Positions 44,565 to 54,923 of a DNA stretch of 64,000 nucleotides are shown in pieces (position 1 is the first letter of the stretch; the number at the start of each line of letters is the position of its first letter). The notes under the pieces were generated by a model. It saw nothing but the letters and a program-made list of their open reading frames with translations, was not told the origin of the DNA and did no database searches. This DNA comes from an uncultured Allobaculum sp. Its GTDB lineage: Bacteria; Bacillota_I; Bacilli_A; Erysipelotrichales; Erysipelotrichaceae. Location of the stretch: contig CAJTVE010000002.1 in assembly GCA_910579655.1 (NCBI GenBank), positions 1-64,000 on the forward strand, read 5' to 3'. The position numbers and the translations under genes were made by a program.

Positions 44565-47500
44565 TCGATCTGTACATCCTCCACTTCTTTACGTTCTTCT
44601 TCAAACTCGTCGTCTTCAGTCTGTTCGTCTTCTGTGTCATCACCTTCGAAAGTTGTTCCCGATAAGGCTTCAGCAACAACCGATGGATCCAGATCATTTT
44701 CAAGAGGTGGTTCACCGGCTTCTTCTTCGCCTTCCGGAATTTCTCTGGCTTCAACTGTAATGATGGAATCGTCGTCATGTTCAACGGCATTGTCATTCTT
44801 GTTGGAAGAGTTCAGAGAAACAACGTTGTTGTTGTCATCGAGCAGTGTGACATCAATGGCCAGACCCTGAAGTTCGTTGATCAGTACGCGGAAGGATTCT
44901 GGAACGCCTGGTTCTGGAATGTCTTTACCTTTCGTGATCGCTTCATAGGTTTCAATACGGCCCTGAATATCGTCAGACTTGATGGTCAGGATTTCCTGCA
45001 GAGTATGGCTGGCACCATAAGCTTCCAGTGCCCAGACTTCCATTTCTCCAAAACGCTGGCCGCCATTCTGTGCTTTACCACCTAATGGCTGCTGCGTAAT
45101 TGTGGAATAAGGTCCAGTTGCACGGGCGTGCAGTTTATCGTCAACCATGTGCGCGAGTTTGATCATATACATGACACCGACGGAAATCCGTTCATCGAAT
45201 GGCAGACCAGTCTGGCCATCGTAAAGAACCTGTTTCCCATCGAATGTCATCTGTGCTTCTTTCATGACATCAGCCAGATCTTCGTTGGACAGACCATCGA
45301 ATACAGGTGTCGCGAATTTCTGGTTCAGTTTTTTGGCTGCATAGCCGAGGTGGATTTCCAGGATCTGCCCAATGTTCATACGGGAAGGTACACCAAATGG
45401 GTTCAGGATGATATCGATTGGGGTACCATCGGACATGAATGGCATATCTTCGATTGGCATGATCTTGGAGATTACACCTTTGTTACCATGACGGCCGGAC
45501 ATCTTGTCCCCTTCAGAAATCTTACGTTTCTGAGCAATGTAGACTTTGACACGGGTATTGACTCCAGGGGGCAGGTCGGATCCATCCCCGCGTTTGAAGA
45601 CTTTGGTGCTGTGAACAATACCAGCGCCACCATGTGGAACTTTCAACGAATTGTCGCGCACTTCTCTGGATTTTTCACCAAAGATCGCGAGCAGCAGTTT
45701 TTCTTCCGGAGAAACTTCGGACTGGCCTTTTGGCGTAACTTTACCAACCAGAATATCTCCTTCGTGAACTTCAGAACCTTTGAGGATGACGCCATTCTCA
45801 TCGAGTTTCTTCAGCGTGTTTTCGGATACGTTTGGAATATCACGGGTGATTTCTTCCGGTCCAAGCTTCGTATCCCGGCAGTCGATGTCGTATTCCTCAA
45901 GGTGGATTGAGGTGTAGACGTCATCGCTGACCATCCGTTCAGACATAATGATGGCATCTTCATAGTTGTAGCCATACCAGGTCATATAGGCGATGGTTAC
46001 GTTCTGACCTAAAGCCAGTTCGCCATTTTCCATGGATGGTCCATCGGCCAGGATATCGCCGGCTTCAACTTCTTCGCCAACTTTAACGATTGGTTTCTGG
46101 TTGATGCAGGTCGATGCGTTGGAACGGGAGAACTTACGGAGCATGTAGGTGTGTTCCTTGCCGGCTTTGTCGGTGTTGACAATGCGCAGGGAGTCTACAT
46201 AGGTAATGGTTCCGTCTTCTTTTGCGACGATACCAACACCGGAGTCTTTGGCAATCTTGTATTCAATACCAGTGCCGACATACGGGGAATGCGGCTGGAG
46301 CAAAGGTACGGCCTGACGCTGCATGTTGGCACCCATCAGGGCACGGGAGGCGTCATCGTTTTCCAGGAATGGAACACAGGCGGTTGCAACCGAAACGATC
46401 TGTTTCGGGCTGACGTCGGCCAGTTCGACTTCGGATTTGTCAGCGATGATTGTATCGCCATTTTTACGGGCAACGACACGATCGTGGATCAGACGGCCAT
46501 CACGAACTTCGTTGGCCTGGGCGATCACGTAATCGGCTTCTTCATCCGCAGACAGGTATACCGCCTTTTCGGATACAGTGCCATCTTTATTTACGATTCG
46601 ATATGGAGTCTGGATGAATCCATATTCGTTGATTTTTGCATAAGTTGTCAGGTTGGAAATCAGACCAATGTTTGGACCTTCAGGGGTCTCGATTGGGCAG
46701 ATTCGGCCATAGTGAGAGGAGTGAACGTCTCGAACTTCAAATCCGGCACGGTCACGCGTCAGACCACCTGGGCCTAAAGCGGAAATACGGCGCTTGTTGG
46801 TCAGTTCAGCCAGTGGGTTTTGCTGGTCCATGAACTGGGACAGCTGAGAAGAAGAGAAGAACTCTTTAATCGCTGCAGTTAATGGACGAACGTTGGTGAG
46901 TTTTTTCGGGTTGATGTTTTCAACTTCCTGGATGGACATTCTTTCCTTCACCACACGTTCCATTCGGCTTAAACCGATACGGAACTGGTTCTGGATCAGT
47001 TCACCAACCGAACGGATCCGACGGTTGCCCAGCATATCGATATCATCGGTCTCGCCAATTCCTTCCATAACATTCAGATCATAGGCAAAGAATGCATAAA
47101 TATCTGGAATTGTCACGGTATGCATATTGGCAAACGGATCATTTCCGGTAATATGAACCAGCTGGCCATTTTTATCTTCGACATCGATTTCCTGAACGGC
47201 TGCACCGATTAACCATGCCGTAACATCTTCGTTCTGCATGCGGCCTTTGAGATCAAAGACAGCGGCGTCATCCAGTTTTTCCGGTGTTACACCAATGGTG
47301 TAGCGGCCGGCAATCGGTTCGAGATCGGAGTTCACCAGATCACGGCCATCTTTATCTGTCAGACGGCCTAAGGTGAGCAGACGCTGACCATAGTTCAGGA
47401 CGGCGTCAACATTTTCGTCTGTTAATGTGACAGGTTTTGCCACCAGACCCGCATAAATCTTGACAGGTTTGTCAAATTTTACGATCTGTTCTACATCCTG

Positions 47501-48790
47501 AGGAGTAAGAACCTGACCCTGTTCAAGCAGAACCCCATCCAGCGTGATATCTTCAGCCAGGACACGGCCAATCAGACCTGTTTTATAAGAGGCAGGAATG
47601 GTTACGATATCCGCTTCGAGGAATTCTGGTTTGAAAGGATATGGATTCATGTAAAGACCTTTTGCGAGTTCGCCGCGCAAAGCGTTGCGTTCATCACGGG
47701 TTACATGAGTTCCTTTTGGCATGAATACTTCGCCATCTACGCCAATAATGTCGTGGGCAAGAGTTGTATTCATGGTACGGGCTACAGCATTGAGCTTTTT
47801 GCCCAGTTTATAACGGCCGGCTTTGGTCAGATCATAACGGCGCGGGTCAAAGAATTTGGCCTGCATGAGGGTGATGGATCCATCCAGAGTCGGGATTTCG
47901 TCAGAGCGCTGGTTTTCATAGAAAGAAAGCAGGGCTTCTTCTGTTGTTTTGACTTTATCAGCGAGCAGTGTGTTTTCGATTTCTTCAGATTTTCCAAAGA
48001 AGCCGTTGAATAACATGAGATACTGGTTCATGTATTCGCGGTTGCCCTCGTCGACAGCCACGTCTTTTGCTTCCTTGCCAATGGCTTTCAGGAACGTATC
48101 CAAAGGCTTGGTGTCAAAAGCGTCTTCTCCTTTTTCCAAAGAGAAGCTCATTCCTAAGGCTTTAAAGAAAATCGAGGACAGGATCTTACGGCGACGGTCA
48201 ATGGAAACATTGATGGCGCGGCCATTCGTGTTCTTTTTCTGTTCGGTCATGAACTCAAGCCATGTACCACGGCTAGGAATCAGTTCACAACTGTAATTCT
48301 GACGGCCAGTCTTGTTATCATAAGATTCCGCGAAATACGCGCCAGGAGAACGAACAATCTGAGAAACGATGACACGCTCAGCACCATTGATGATGAATGT
48401 ACCAGTTTCCGTCATCTGGGGAAATTCACCAAGATAGACTCTGTCTGCTTTGGTGATGACTTCTCCATTTTCGTTGACCACTTCCAGTTCCATGTCAACT
48501 TCAAGAGAAGCAGCGTAGTTGCACTCTTTCTCCATGGCTTCCTGCGGAGTACATTTTGGTTTAGCAAAATGGAATCCTTTATAGTTCAGTTTGATATTCT
48601 TGTTGAAACTTTCAATCGGGAAGATTTCATTGAAAACTTCTTCAATTCCCTGCTTGGTAAACCAGTCGTAGGAATTCGTCTGAATTTCGACCAGATTTGG
48701 AAGCTCCAGCTTTCCGGAGACTTTTGAATAGTCCCGTCTAAATGCTTTTTTTCCTTCCGGAACGATTTGGTATGGTTTATTGCCTTCCAT
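44555..48790 (-). CDS. rpoB: DNA-directed RNA polymerase beta subunit
   Basis: A 1411-residue beta subunit. The rifampicin pocket reads [20 protein letters not shown]; the residue equal to E. coli His526 is Asn (codon 46796-46798), the change known to give natural rifampicin resistance in mollicutes. The catalytic [12 protein letters not shown] and [24 protein letters not shown] segments are intact. It is about 200 residues longer than Bacillus RpoB. Part of this lies between GRYKLGKKL and [10 protein letters not shown], where two similar units ([12 protein letters not shown] and [11 protein letters not shown]) suggest an internal duplication, and part in a very acidic C-terminal tail of about 70 residues. 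AAAGGA lies 8 bases before the ATG at 48790; an upstream extension to 48880 passes through the promoter and is rejected. Confidence 0.98.
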   Translation of the reverse strand: MEGNKPYQIVPEGKKAFRRDYSKVSGKLELPNLVEIQTNSYDWFTKQGIEEVFNEIFPIESFNKNIKLNYKGFHFAKPKCTPQEAMEKECNYAASLEVDMELEVVNENGEVITKADRVYLGEFPQMTETGTFIINGAERVIVSQIVRSPGAYFAESYDNKTGRQNYSCELIPSRGTWLEFMTEQKKNTNGRAINVSIDRRRKILSSIFFKALGMSFSLEKGEDAFDTKPLDTFLKAIGKEAKDVAVDEGNREYMNQYLMLFNGFFGKSEEIENTLLADKVKTTEEALLSFYENQRSDEIPTLDGSITLMQAKFFDPRRYDLTKAGRYKLGKKLNAVARTMNTTLAHDIIGVDGEVFMPKGTHVTRDERNALRGELAKGLYMNPYPFKPEFLEADIVTIPASYKTGLIGRVLAEDITLDGVLLEQGQVLTPQDVEQIVKFDKPVKIYAGLVAKPVTLTDENVDAVLNYGQRLLTLGRLTDKDGRDLVNSDLEPIAGRYTIGVTPEKLDDAAVFDLKGRMQNEDVTAWLIGAAVQEIDVEDKNGQLVHITGNDPFANMHTVTIPDIYAFFAYDLNVMEGIGETDDIDMLGNRRIRSVGELIQNQFRIGLSRMERVVKERMSIQEVENINPKKLTNVRPLTAAIKEFFSSSQLSQFMDQQNPLAELTNKRRISALGPGGLTRDRAGFEVRDVHSSHYGRICPIETPEGPNIGLISNLTTYAKINEYGFIQTPYRIVNKDGTVSEKAVYLSADEEADYVIAQANEVRDGRLIHDRVVARKNGDTIIADKSEVELADVSPKQIVSVATACVPFLENDDASRALMGANMQRQAVPLLQPHSPYVGTGIEYKIAKDSGVGIVAKEDGTITYVDSLRIVNTDKAGKEHTYMLRKFSRSNASTCINQKPIVKVGEEVEAGDILADGPSMENGELALGQNVTIAYMTWYGYNYEDAIIMSERMVSDDVYTSIHLEEYDIDCRDTKLGPEEITRDIPNVSENTLKKLDENGVILKGSEVHEGDILVGKVTPKGQSEVSPEEKLLLAIFGEKSREVRDNSLKVPHGGAGIVHSTKVFKRGDGSDLPPGVNTRVKVYIAQKRKISEGDKMSGRHGNKGVISKIMPIEDMPFMSDGTPIDIILNPFGVPSRMNIGQILEIHLGYAAKKLNQKFATPVFDGLSNEDLADVMKEAQMTFDGKQVLYDGQTGLPFDERISVGVMYMIKLAHMVDDKLHARATGPYSTITQQPLGGKAQNGGQRFGEMEVWALEAYGASHTLQEILTIKSDDIQGRIETYEAITKGKDIPEPGVPESFRVLINELQGLAIDVTLLDDNNNVVSLNSSNKNDNAVEHDDDSIITVEAREIPEGEEEAGEPPLENDLDPSVVAEALSGTTFEGDDTEDEQTEDDEFEEERKEVEDVQIECQ

Positions 48791-48851
48791 GCGCACGATC
48801 CTTTCTTCAGTATTGAACAACAGCCAGTTTTCGGCTATTATGCAATTTACT

Positions 48852-48880
48852 AGTGTATGATGGTCCTTACCCTTTTGCAA
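48852..48880 (-). promoter_or_regulatory. Candidate rpoB promoter
   Basis: On the minus strand TTGCAA (48875-48880) and TACACT (48852-48857) are 17 bases apart, giving a leader of about 55 bases to the rpoB ATG. An alternative TATAAAAT at about 48908-48915 lies further upstream. Confidence 0.4.
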
Positions 48881-49120
48881 ATGAGATTCCCTGCAACCCC
48901 TTTAATTTATGGGTATTTTATACATTTTTTGGACCTTTTCAGATTTTGAGTTAAAATACAAGTCTTGACTTACATCCTGAAAAGACGTATACAGCTCTTT
49001 TCCGGTCTTCACACGCATCCTTTCTGTCTGCGGGCTTTGCATCTCGATATCATTTTCAACTTTTAAACCCTTGTTGTGCCTTTCATCTGCCTGAAAGATC
49101 ACTTTTCAGGGCGAATCTGT

Positions 49121-49462
49121 TCAATTTCTTCGGCGGGGGATCCGAAGAGGAAAGAACAGAGTACAACCTTTCGATGTCTTTGTCACTTTTTCAACTTCAA
49201 CGCCCAGCCTGATCAACCGATTCTTCCATTCAGTTTGTTCCTCTTCGTTCAAAAAGCCATCTGATTTGCCCTGCAGCTCATACTCTTTTTTTGTGGAAAT
49301 TGCAACCACAATTGCCTTTTGAAAATTATCCCCTGTTTTCTGGCTTTCCTGTCTGAAACAAGACTGTTCTAAGCTCTGCTTATAAAAGATGGACAAACGA
49401 ACATTGTTTTTTGTAAAAAAGAGAGACAGAATGAGGAGGAAGGATGTATTTGCGGGATACAT
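49121..49462 (-). CDS. Doubtful hypothetical ORF upstream of rpoB
   Basis: A 113-residue frame. Its second half (AIVVAISTKKEYELQGKSDG, LNEEEQTEWKNRLIRLGVE) has a protein-like composition, but there is no ribosome site and no recognised family. It may be a decayed gene or chance. 48891-49492 otherwise holds no gene. Confidence 0.25.
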   Translation of the reverse strand: MYPANTSFLLILSLFFTKNNVRLSIFYKQSLEQSCFRQESQKTGDNFQKAIVVAISTKKEYELQGKSDGFLNEEEQTEWKNRLIRLGVEVEKVTKTSKGCTLFFPLRIPRRRN

Positions 49463-49492
49463 TTAGAGAGGTCCTGCTTCAGTGGACGATTC

Positions 49493-49528
49493 AAGGGGGT
49501 TGTTTGCTTTAAGCAAACAGCCCCTTTT
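49493..49528 (+). terminator. Terminator-like hairpin without an obvious gene
   Basis: Arms 49493-49507 and 49513-49527 pair over 15 positions (two G-U) around tttaa, followed by a short T-run. On the + strand no gene precedes it within several kb. Confidence 0.5.
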
Positions 49529-49662
49529 GAGCGTCAAGAAGAATAGATACCAGACTATACTATGCAAGATCGATGCAGATTCCTTTAAATATTTTCGTAG
49601 AATCGATTATCGGATTCGTGTGACAACATGGAACCTCCCCTCTTTTCCAAAATCTGAACCTG

Positions 49663-49695
49663 AAAAAGCCTGTCTGCAGCTGCCGACAGGCTTTT
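49663..49695 (-). terminator. Intrinsic terminator of the trkA-trkH operon
   Basis: aaaagcctgtc (49664-49674) pairs with gacaggctttt (49685-49695), and the A-run before it gives a T-run on the minus strand, 120 bases beyond the trkH stop. Confidence 0.8.
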
Positions 49696-49817
49696 GATTC
49701 TCTGTTTTCAATTTGAAAGATTTGCCAGACCAGTACCGGTATGGTTTCCACCAGAAATATCTTTTGCCAGTTTCTGATTCAGCGGAGCAGTGCTCAAAGC
49801 TGTAAGAAGGAGAGTGG

Positions 49818-51476
49818 TTATCCGGCAATCCGACGGCTTCGTCTTCGGGCTGCCACTTCCGGATCGTCTTCTTCTTCCGGGATGCGCACATGTCGGGCAA
49901 CAGGGGGCGGAGTTCCTGTTGAATCCGAAGAATGCTGTTGTTCGCCTGCCCAGGGTGCATCCGGTTCTTCTTTTCTGGCATGGGAATGTTCCCATTCTTC
50001 TTTTCGCTCACTCAGATCCCGTTTGGTAATGCGATGCGTTCCCTGCCACATCGCCGGCACAAGCAGCAAAATAATCGGCAGCAGTTCCAGACGACCCGCC
50101 AGCATGGCAAAAGACAAAGCCAGTTTTGCCACATTTGAGAATCCGGCAAAGGTAGACATTGGGCCCACATCGCCAAGACCCGGACCAATATTGTTGATGG
50201 TGGCGGCGACTGCAGAAAAGTTTGTCACCAGATCCTTGCCGTCAATCGTGACAACCAGAAGGACACTCACAAACACGATCAGATAAATGGCCAGAAAAAC
50301 ATTGATGGCCCGAACGGTTTCATGCGCAATCGGTTTTCCGTCCATATGGACTTTTTCTACGAGTCCTGGATGAAGCAGATTGCGAAATTCTTTTTTGATG
50401 CCTTTGACCATGACGTTAAAACGACTGACCTTGATTCCACCCCCGGTTGAACCGGCGCAGGCGCCGATAAACATAATGATGATCAGTAAAGTCCTTGCTA
50501 ACGGCGTCCATAAATTGAAATCAACCGTCGCATAGCCCGTGGTCGTAATCAAAGACGAGACAGTGAAGAAAACATGGTGAATCGCCTGCCACAAATCTGG
50601 AAAACGATCCCGGACAGATAAGACAATGACAAAGGTCACCACCAGGATGATGCCAATATAAGTCAGGACTTCTTCCATGTGGAACGCCTGTTTCCATTTG
50701 CGGCGCAGCATCAGGAAATAGAAGGAGAAGTTGATTCCAAACAGCATCATAAAGATCGCAATGATTCCCTGCTGGAGCATGGTATAGTCATCAAACCCGC
50801 TAGGCCGGACCGCAAATCCGCCCGTACCGGCAGTGCCCATGGTCAGACAAAGCGTATCAAACAGCGGCATCCCGGCCAAAAGCAGAAAAACAATCTGAAT
50901 CAGTGTCAGGCCGATATACATCATATACAAGGTCTTGGCGGTATCTTTGACTTTTGGAACCAGTTTGGACACATCCGGTCCTGGGGATTCGGCAATCATC
51001 AGGTTCATGAACTTGGCAGAGGTACTTGGCAGCAGAGCCAACAAAAACACCAGAACCCCCATCCCCCCGATCCAATGCGTAAAAGAACGCCAGAATAAGG
51101 ATCCATGGCTGATCGTGGAAAGATCCGGAATGGTGGTACTGCCGGTTGTCGTAAACCCGGAGACCGTTTCGAAAAAGGCATCGATCGGATTGGAAATCTC
51201 ACCAGCCAGAATGAAGGGCAGACTGCCAAGAATCGACATCAGAATCCATGCCAGTCCCGTCGCGGCCATCCCTTCACGCGCTCGAAAGCGGCCCATCGAT
51301 TTTCGGCCCCAGGTCAGCAGCAAGCCAAGTCCCAGGCAAAGCAGGGCAACCAGAAAGTAAATCAGCGCCACATTATATTCCTGATAGCAGATCGCACAGA
51401 TCATCGGAAGCAGCAAGAAGGCCGCTTCGGCTTTGCATACCTGACCGAGCACATACAGAACGGCTCTTAGATTCAT
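49818..51476 (-). CDS. trkH: Trk-type potassium uptake membrane subunit
   Basis: A 552-residue TrkH/KtrB-family K+ channel-like transporter with four repeated M1-P-M2 units. Selectivity-filter glycines are seen in SGFTTTGSTT, GTAGTGGFAV, TGYATVD and ATINNIGPGLGDVG. The last 70 residues form a charged cytoplasmic tail rich in Arg, Glu and Pro (ARKEEPDAPWAGEQQ, EEEDDPEVAARRRSRR), longer than usual. Its ATG overlaps the trkA stop (ATGA), so the two are made together as one K+ uptake system. Confidence 0.93.
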   Translation of the reverse strand: MNLRAVLYVLGQVCKAEAAFLLLPMICAICYQEYNVALIYFLVALLCLGLGLLLTWGRKSMGRFRAREGMAATGLAWILMSILGSLPFILAGEISNPIDAFFETVSGFTTTGSTTIPDLSTISHGSLFWRSFTHWIGGMGVLVFLLALLPSTSAKFMNLMIAESPGPDVSKLVPKVKDTAKTLYMMYIGLTLIQIVFLLLAGMPLFDTLCLTMGTAGTGGFAVRPSGFDDYTMLQQGIIAIFMMLFGINFSFYFLMLRRKWKQAFHMEEVLTYIGIILVVTFVIVLSVRDRFPDLWQAIHHVFFTVSSLITTTGYATVDFNLWTPLARTLLIIIMFIGACAGSTGGGIKVSRFNVMVKGIKKEFRNLLHPGLVEKVHMDGKPIAHETVRAINVFLAIYLIVFVSVLLVVTIDGKDLVTNFSAVAATINNIGPGLGDVGPMSTFAGFSNVAKLALSFAMLAGRLELLPIILLLVPAMWQGTHRITKRDLSERKEEWEHSHARKEEPDAPWAGEQQHSSDSTGTPPPVARHVRIPEEEDDPEVAARRRSRRIAG

Positions 51477-52888
51477 GGTTTCACCTTTCTTCCTTTAGCC
51501 GAGCTGGTGGACTGATTCTGACGGGGATAAGGCGTGGTGCTGAGAATGTCCGAAATATCGGTAAATCCACAGTTATTGGTGATGACAACCACCGAATCGC
51601 CAGCCTGCATCTGATCAGAACCGCGCGGCAGAATCGATTCGTCTCCCCGGGTAATCAAAGCAATCAGCACCCCCGGCTTGAGATCCATCTGATAGAGCGG
51701 CTTGCCAATGACCGGCGCATTTTCACAGACGGTAAATTCGAGGGCTTCAACCTGGTCATTGGCCAGTTTATGCATGGTTTCCACGTTGCTTCCGGTGCCG
51801 TTGGCAATTGCACGGACATGACGCACGATAAATTCAGCAGTCAGTTTTTTCGGGTTGATCAGAGTATCCAGATCCAGATCCTGAATCACTTCATCAAACA
51901 TCCGGTTGGCCTTCGTAACGGTCTTCAGGCCCGCTTTGCGGTGGGCAAACATGGACAGAAAGACATTTTCTTCATCAAAGCCCGTCAGCGAAACCAGGGC
52001 ATCCATTTCCATCAGCCCTTCTTCCAGCAGCAGGTCCGCATCCGCGCCATCGCCATGGATGATGATGCAGCCTGGATGGAGCAGCGCGAATTGTTCGCAG
52101 GTGGCCAGATCATGATCAATGATCGTCACTTCCATCCCTTCTTTAAGCAGATCTTCGACAAGGTAGTGAGCAATCTTGCCTGCTCCGATAATCATGACGT
52201 GCTGGGTTGGCGCCGTCGGCAGTCCGGCTTTGCGGAAGAATTTGATGACATTGATTCGGCTGCCAGCCAAATACAGCTTATCTTTGCCTTTGAGTACAAA
52301 GTCGCCATCTGGGATATAAGCGAGCTGATTGCGCTCATCGACACAAAGCAGGACGTTATCAGCCACATGGGATCGTACGTTTTTTACTGCCAGGCCATCC
52401 AGAACGGAATTGGGCAGAATTTTAAATTTATAAATTTCCCCGATGCCATGTGAAAATGTATCGACATCAATGGCACCTGGCAAAGCCAGAACACGTTCGA
52501 TTTCCTGAGCGGCCAGCAGTTCTGGATTGATGATCATATCCAGTCCTAACTGTTCTTTTAAATAGTCCATGTCCGCGGAATACTCTGGCGAACGCACGCG
52601 GGCAATCGTCCGATGGCAGCCGGCTTTTTTCGCCAGCAGGCAGGACAGCAGGTTGACTTCATCATTGGTCGTCACCGCAATGAACAAATCTGCCTCATCC
52701 AGTCCCGTTTCATTGATGGTATCTGGAGCGACAATATTGCCGGTCATCCCCATGACATCAAAGTTCGAGGTCGCCGCGCGGACGCGTTCCGATCGCGTAT
52801 CGACAACGGTCAGATCATGTCCTTCCAGGGAAAGTTCTCCGGCCAGGAAGGTTCCTACCTTTCCCAATCCTGCAATTACAATCTGCAT
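51473..52888 (-). CDS. trkA: Trk potassium uptake regulatory subunit
   Basis: A 471-residue cytoplasmic gating protein with two RCK/TrkA_N-TrkA_C pairs: first Rossmann fold MQIVIAGLGKVGTFLAGEL with acidic DTRSE for NAD, second THVMIIGAGKIAHYLVEDL with IDHD. TrkA_C domains follow each (FKILPNSVLDGLAVKNVR; FTVCENAPVIGKPL). It binds nucleotides and controls the TrkH pore. First gene of a two-gene operon. Confidence 0.94.
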   Translation of the reverse strand: MQIVIAGLGKVGTFLAGELSLEGHDLTVVDTRSERVRAATSNFDVMGMTGNIVAPDTINETGLDEADLFIAVTTNDEVNLLSCLLAKKAGCHRTIARVRSPEYSADMDYLKEQLGLDMIINPELLAAQEIERVLALPGAIDVDTFSHGIGEIYKFKILPNSVLDGLAVKNVRSHVADNVLLCVDERNQLAYIPDGDFVLKGKDKLYLAGSRINVIKFFRKAGLPTAPTQHVMIIGAGKIAHYLVEDLLKEGMEVTIIDHDLATCEQFALLHPGCIIIHGDGADADLLLEEGLMEMDALVSLTGFDEENVFLSMFAHRKAGLKTVTKANRMFDEVIQDLDLDTLINPKKLTAEFIVRHVRAIANGTGSNVETMHKLANDQVEALEFTVCENAPVIGKPLYQMDLKPGVLIALITRGDESILPRGSDQMQAGDSVVVITNNCGFTDISDILSTTPYPRQNQSTSSAKGRKVKP

Positions 52889-53349
52889 GATTTCACCCTT
52901 TCTTAAAGTTTGAGATGCATCCTCTGATGGCAGGCCCGGCTTTCTTTGGTCAGCGGTTCACTCTGATTGGCAGATGACAGGATCAAAGACTGAGTCTGAC
53001 GTTGAATTTCTGTGTTTTTGTTTATGCAATCCAGTAAAAGTCCAGCCGCTTTTTTGGGGGCCTGACTGTTCTTTTCAAGCCGGCCTGCAAAGGCCCGGTC
53101 TATTCATTTTAGCGGATCAACACAAAAGAGAGTCTCTCTTTTTGAATTGTTCCGTTTTTAAGCCAAAAACTGGAATTTACTCTAACAAAACGTCCCTACC
53201 AAAGCGTTCAGAACGCCTTTGCAAACCAACACCAGCACGCTTTTGATGGACTTTATCCGTTCCATTGAGCGGTTTTGGGCGTATTCTTACGCTCTGTCCC
53301 TGGCTTGCGCGAAAATCTTCTCTCTTTTCACTTTCCAATCCAATCCTTC
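52889..53349. other. Intergenic spacer
   Basis: About 460 bases upstream of trkA and downstream of the leftward DUF3783 gene. No gene, clear terminator or operator was recognised. Confidence 0.4.
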
Positions 53350-53877
53350 TTACTGGTCAGATTCAAAGGAATGCATGATTGTCAGCGCCGTATCCAGCAT
53401 TTTTTCCGAAAGCTCTTCTTCCTTCAGCAGGCTGGCCGCTAACATGGCACACTTGAAATAGTCGGGATTGGCCTGGAGCTTTACAGGATCAATATGCTCA
53501 AGCAGACTGGCCAGTTCTTCCCGCCTGGCAAAATAGGCCGCCTCACGTCCCACTTCTTCCATCAGATCTTTCAGAAGCATTTCCTGATTGTTTGCGGTCG
53601 CAATGGCCATGGCTGCAATGGACAGACCTGCCTTTTCGATCTCGTTTTGAAGGCGCGATACCTCCGCGATTTCATACCCGGAAAAATACAGAAACGGCAT
53701 CGTCTGCGAAAGTTTTCTGGGATCATATTCAATCGGCTTGCCACCTGTCAGTTCTTTAAGCGAACGATCAAGGTCTTCATCGCACAGGCAGCGAACTTCT
53801 TCCTTTCTGGTGATGGCTTCAAATCGTTTCATGGCCTCTGGATCAGCCTGTAAAAAACCTGGATAAAACAGAATCAT
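53350..53877 (-). CDS. DUF3783-like protein
   Basis: A 175-residue protein. The middle part (PFLYFSGYEIAEVSRLQNE, then AGLSIAAMAIATANNQEMLLKDL) is the pattern of DUF3783, in which a short beta-alpha unit is followed by A-x-x-T-N and a Leu-rich helix. Function unknown. The second ATG (53877) is preferred because GAGGAGG lies 6 bases upstream; the ATG at 53880 is 3 bases away. It is a single leftward gene. Confidence 0.65.
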   Translation of the reverse strand: MILFYPGFLQADPEAMKRFEAITRKEEVRCLCDEDLDRSLKELTGGKPIEYDPRKLSQTMPFLYFSGYEIAEVSRLQNEIEKAGLSIAAMAIATANNQEMLLKDLMEEVGREAAYFARREELASLLEHIDPVKLQANPDYFKCAMLAASLLKEEELSEKMLDTALTIMHSFESDQ

Positions 53878-54174
53878 CATTGTCCTCCTCATACTCATAT
53901 ACTGTTAATTTAGATTATTTTCCTATATAAATAATATAAGTTTATCTCTTCTGACGGTTTGTCTGTCTGGATCTGATGTTCATTAAAAAGACAATCCAAG
54001 ACTTTCCTGTTCACTTTTCAAAGACAGACAGGAAAAAAGACCCGCCATTTCACCGGCTAAGTCTTCCTCTACTATAATAAAGTTAAAGTGATCCTGCCTG
54101 ACGACAAACCAGATTCTCTGGTCAGGAAATCCATGAAGAACAACTCAAAAAGACAGGATCGGAAAGGAAATTTC

Positions 54175-54888
54175 ATGAATACAAAAACCAGATTACTTTG
54201 CGGCGTTCTTTCCCTCTCTTCGCTCGGACTTCTTGGCGGCTGCCAGAATACCAGTTCGAAAGCCGCCGCTGTGGATACATTTTTTACCGCCTACAACCGG
54301 CTTTGCGAAGCCAGTTCTTTAGAGGCCGAAGGAACAATTGAATTCAGCGGCCTGGAAACCGGTTTTTCAGCCGCCTACACCTCAAAACCGCAGGCAGTCG
54401 CCATCAAAGCCACTTCATCCGGTCTTCCCCTCGCCTCCTTTTACATACGGGATGGCAAGACGTATCTCGATTATTTAGGCACCCGCTCTTCCTCTGTGGC
54501 TGCCAATCTTGGCCTTACAGATGACAATGAGTTCCATCTGCCCAATCCTTTTCTGGAATTAAGCCGGGATGAGCGTGAGGCTTTATTTGATTCGGCCAAG
54601 GTGGAGGGAGATGTGTACACATTCACGTTCAGCCCGTCCAAAATCAATACCTTGCTCGATTCCTATGGCGCCCTGTCCATTGAGCAGGGCATGCTCGAAG
54701 CCGAAATTGTCGATGGTCAGATGCGTTCGGTCGATCTCGATTTGCATGGTGTTTATGATATTCAAAGTGCCAGCGCCGATTTTGATCTGGAAGCTGAAAT
54801 CAAGATTCTGGCCATGGACGAAAATGTCGTCGTTGCTTTCCCCGATGATTTAAGTACATGGGGACAGGAACAGTCAAACGACCAATAA
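54175..54888 (+). CDS. Lipoprotein of unknown function
   Basis: A 237-residue product: MNTKTRLLC, hydrophobic segment LSLSSLGLLGGC with lipobox Cys23, then a beta-rich domain (SLEAEGTIEFSGLETGFSAA, GDVYTFTFSPSKINTLL, DGQMRSVDLDLHGVYD) like LppX/LolA-type or DUF-type lipid-binding lipoproteins. AAAGGA precedes the ATG at 54175, which is chosen over longer in-frame starts. It lies 35 bases before the L-serine dehydratase gene, possibly in one transcript. Confidence 0.7.
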   Translation: MNTKTRLLCGVLSLSSLGLLGGCQNTSSKAAAVDTFFTAYNRLCEASSLEAEGTIEFSGLETGFSAAYTSKPQAVAIKATSSGLPLASFYIRDGKTYLDYLGTRSSSVAANLGLTDDNEFHLPNPFLELSRDEREALFDSAKVEGDVYTFTFSPSKINTLLDSYGALSIEQGMLEAEIVDGQMRSVDLDLHGVYDIQSASADFDLEAEIKILAMDENVVVAFPDDLSTWGQEQSNDQ

Positions 54889-54923
54889 TTCACAAAACAG
54901 ACAGGAATCAGGAAGGATAAACT

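Noticed and set aside
48791-48880. N-terminal extension of rpoB by 30 codons
   Set aside because: The extension runs through a likely promoter and lacks a ribosome site; RpoB families start at the MEGNKPYQ region.
51248-52453. 401-codon + strand frame opposite trkH/trkA
   Set aside because: Antisense shadow across two real genes.
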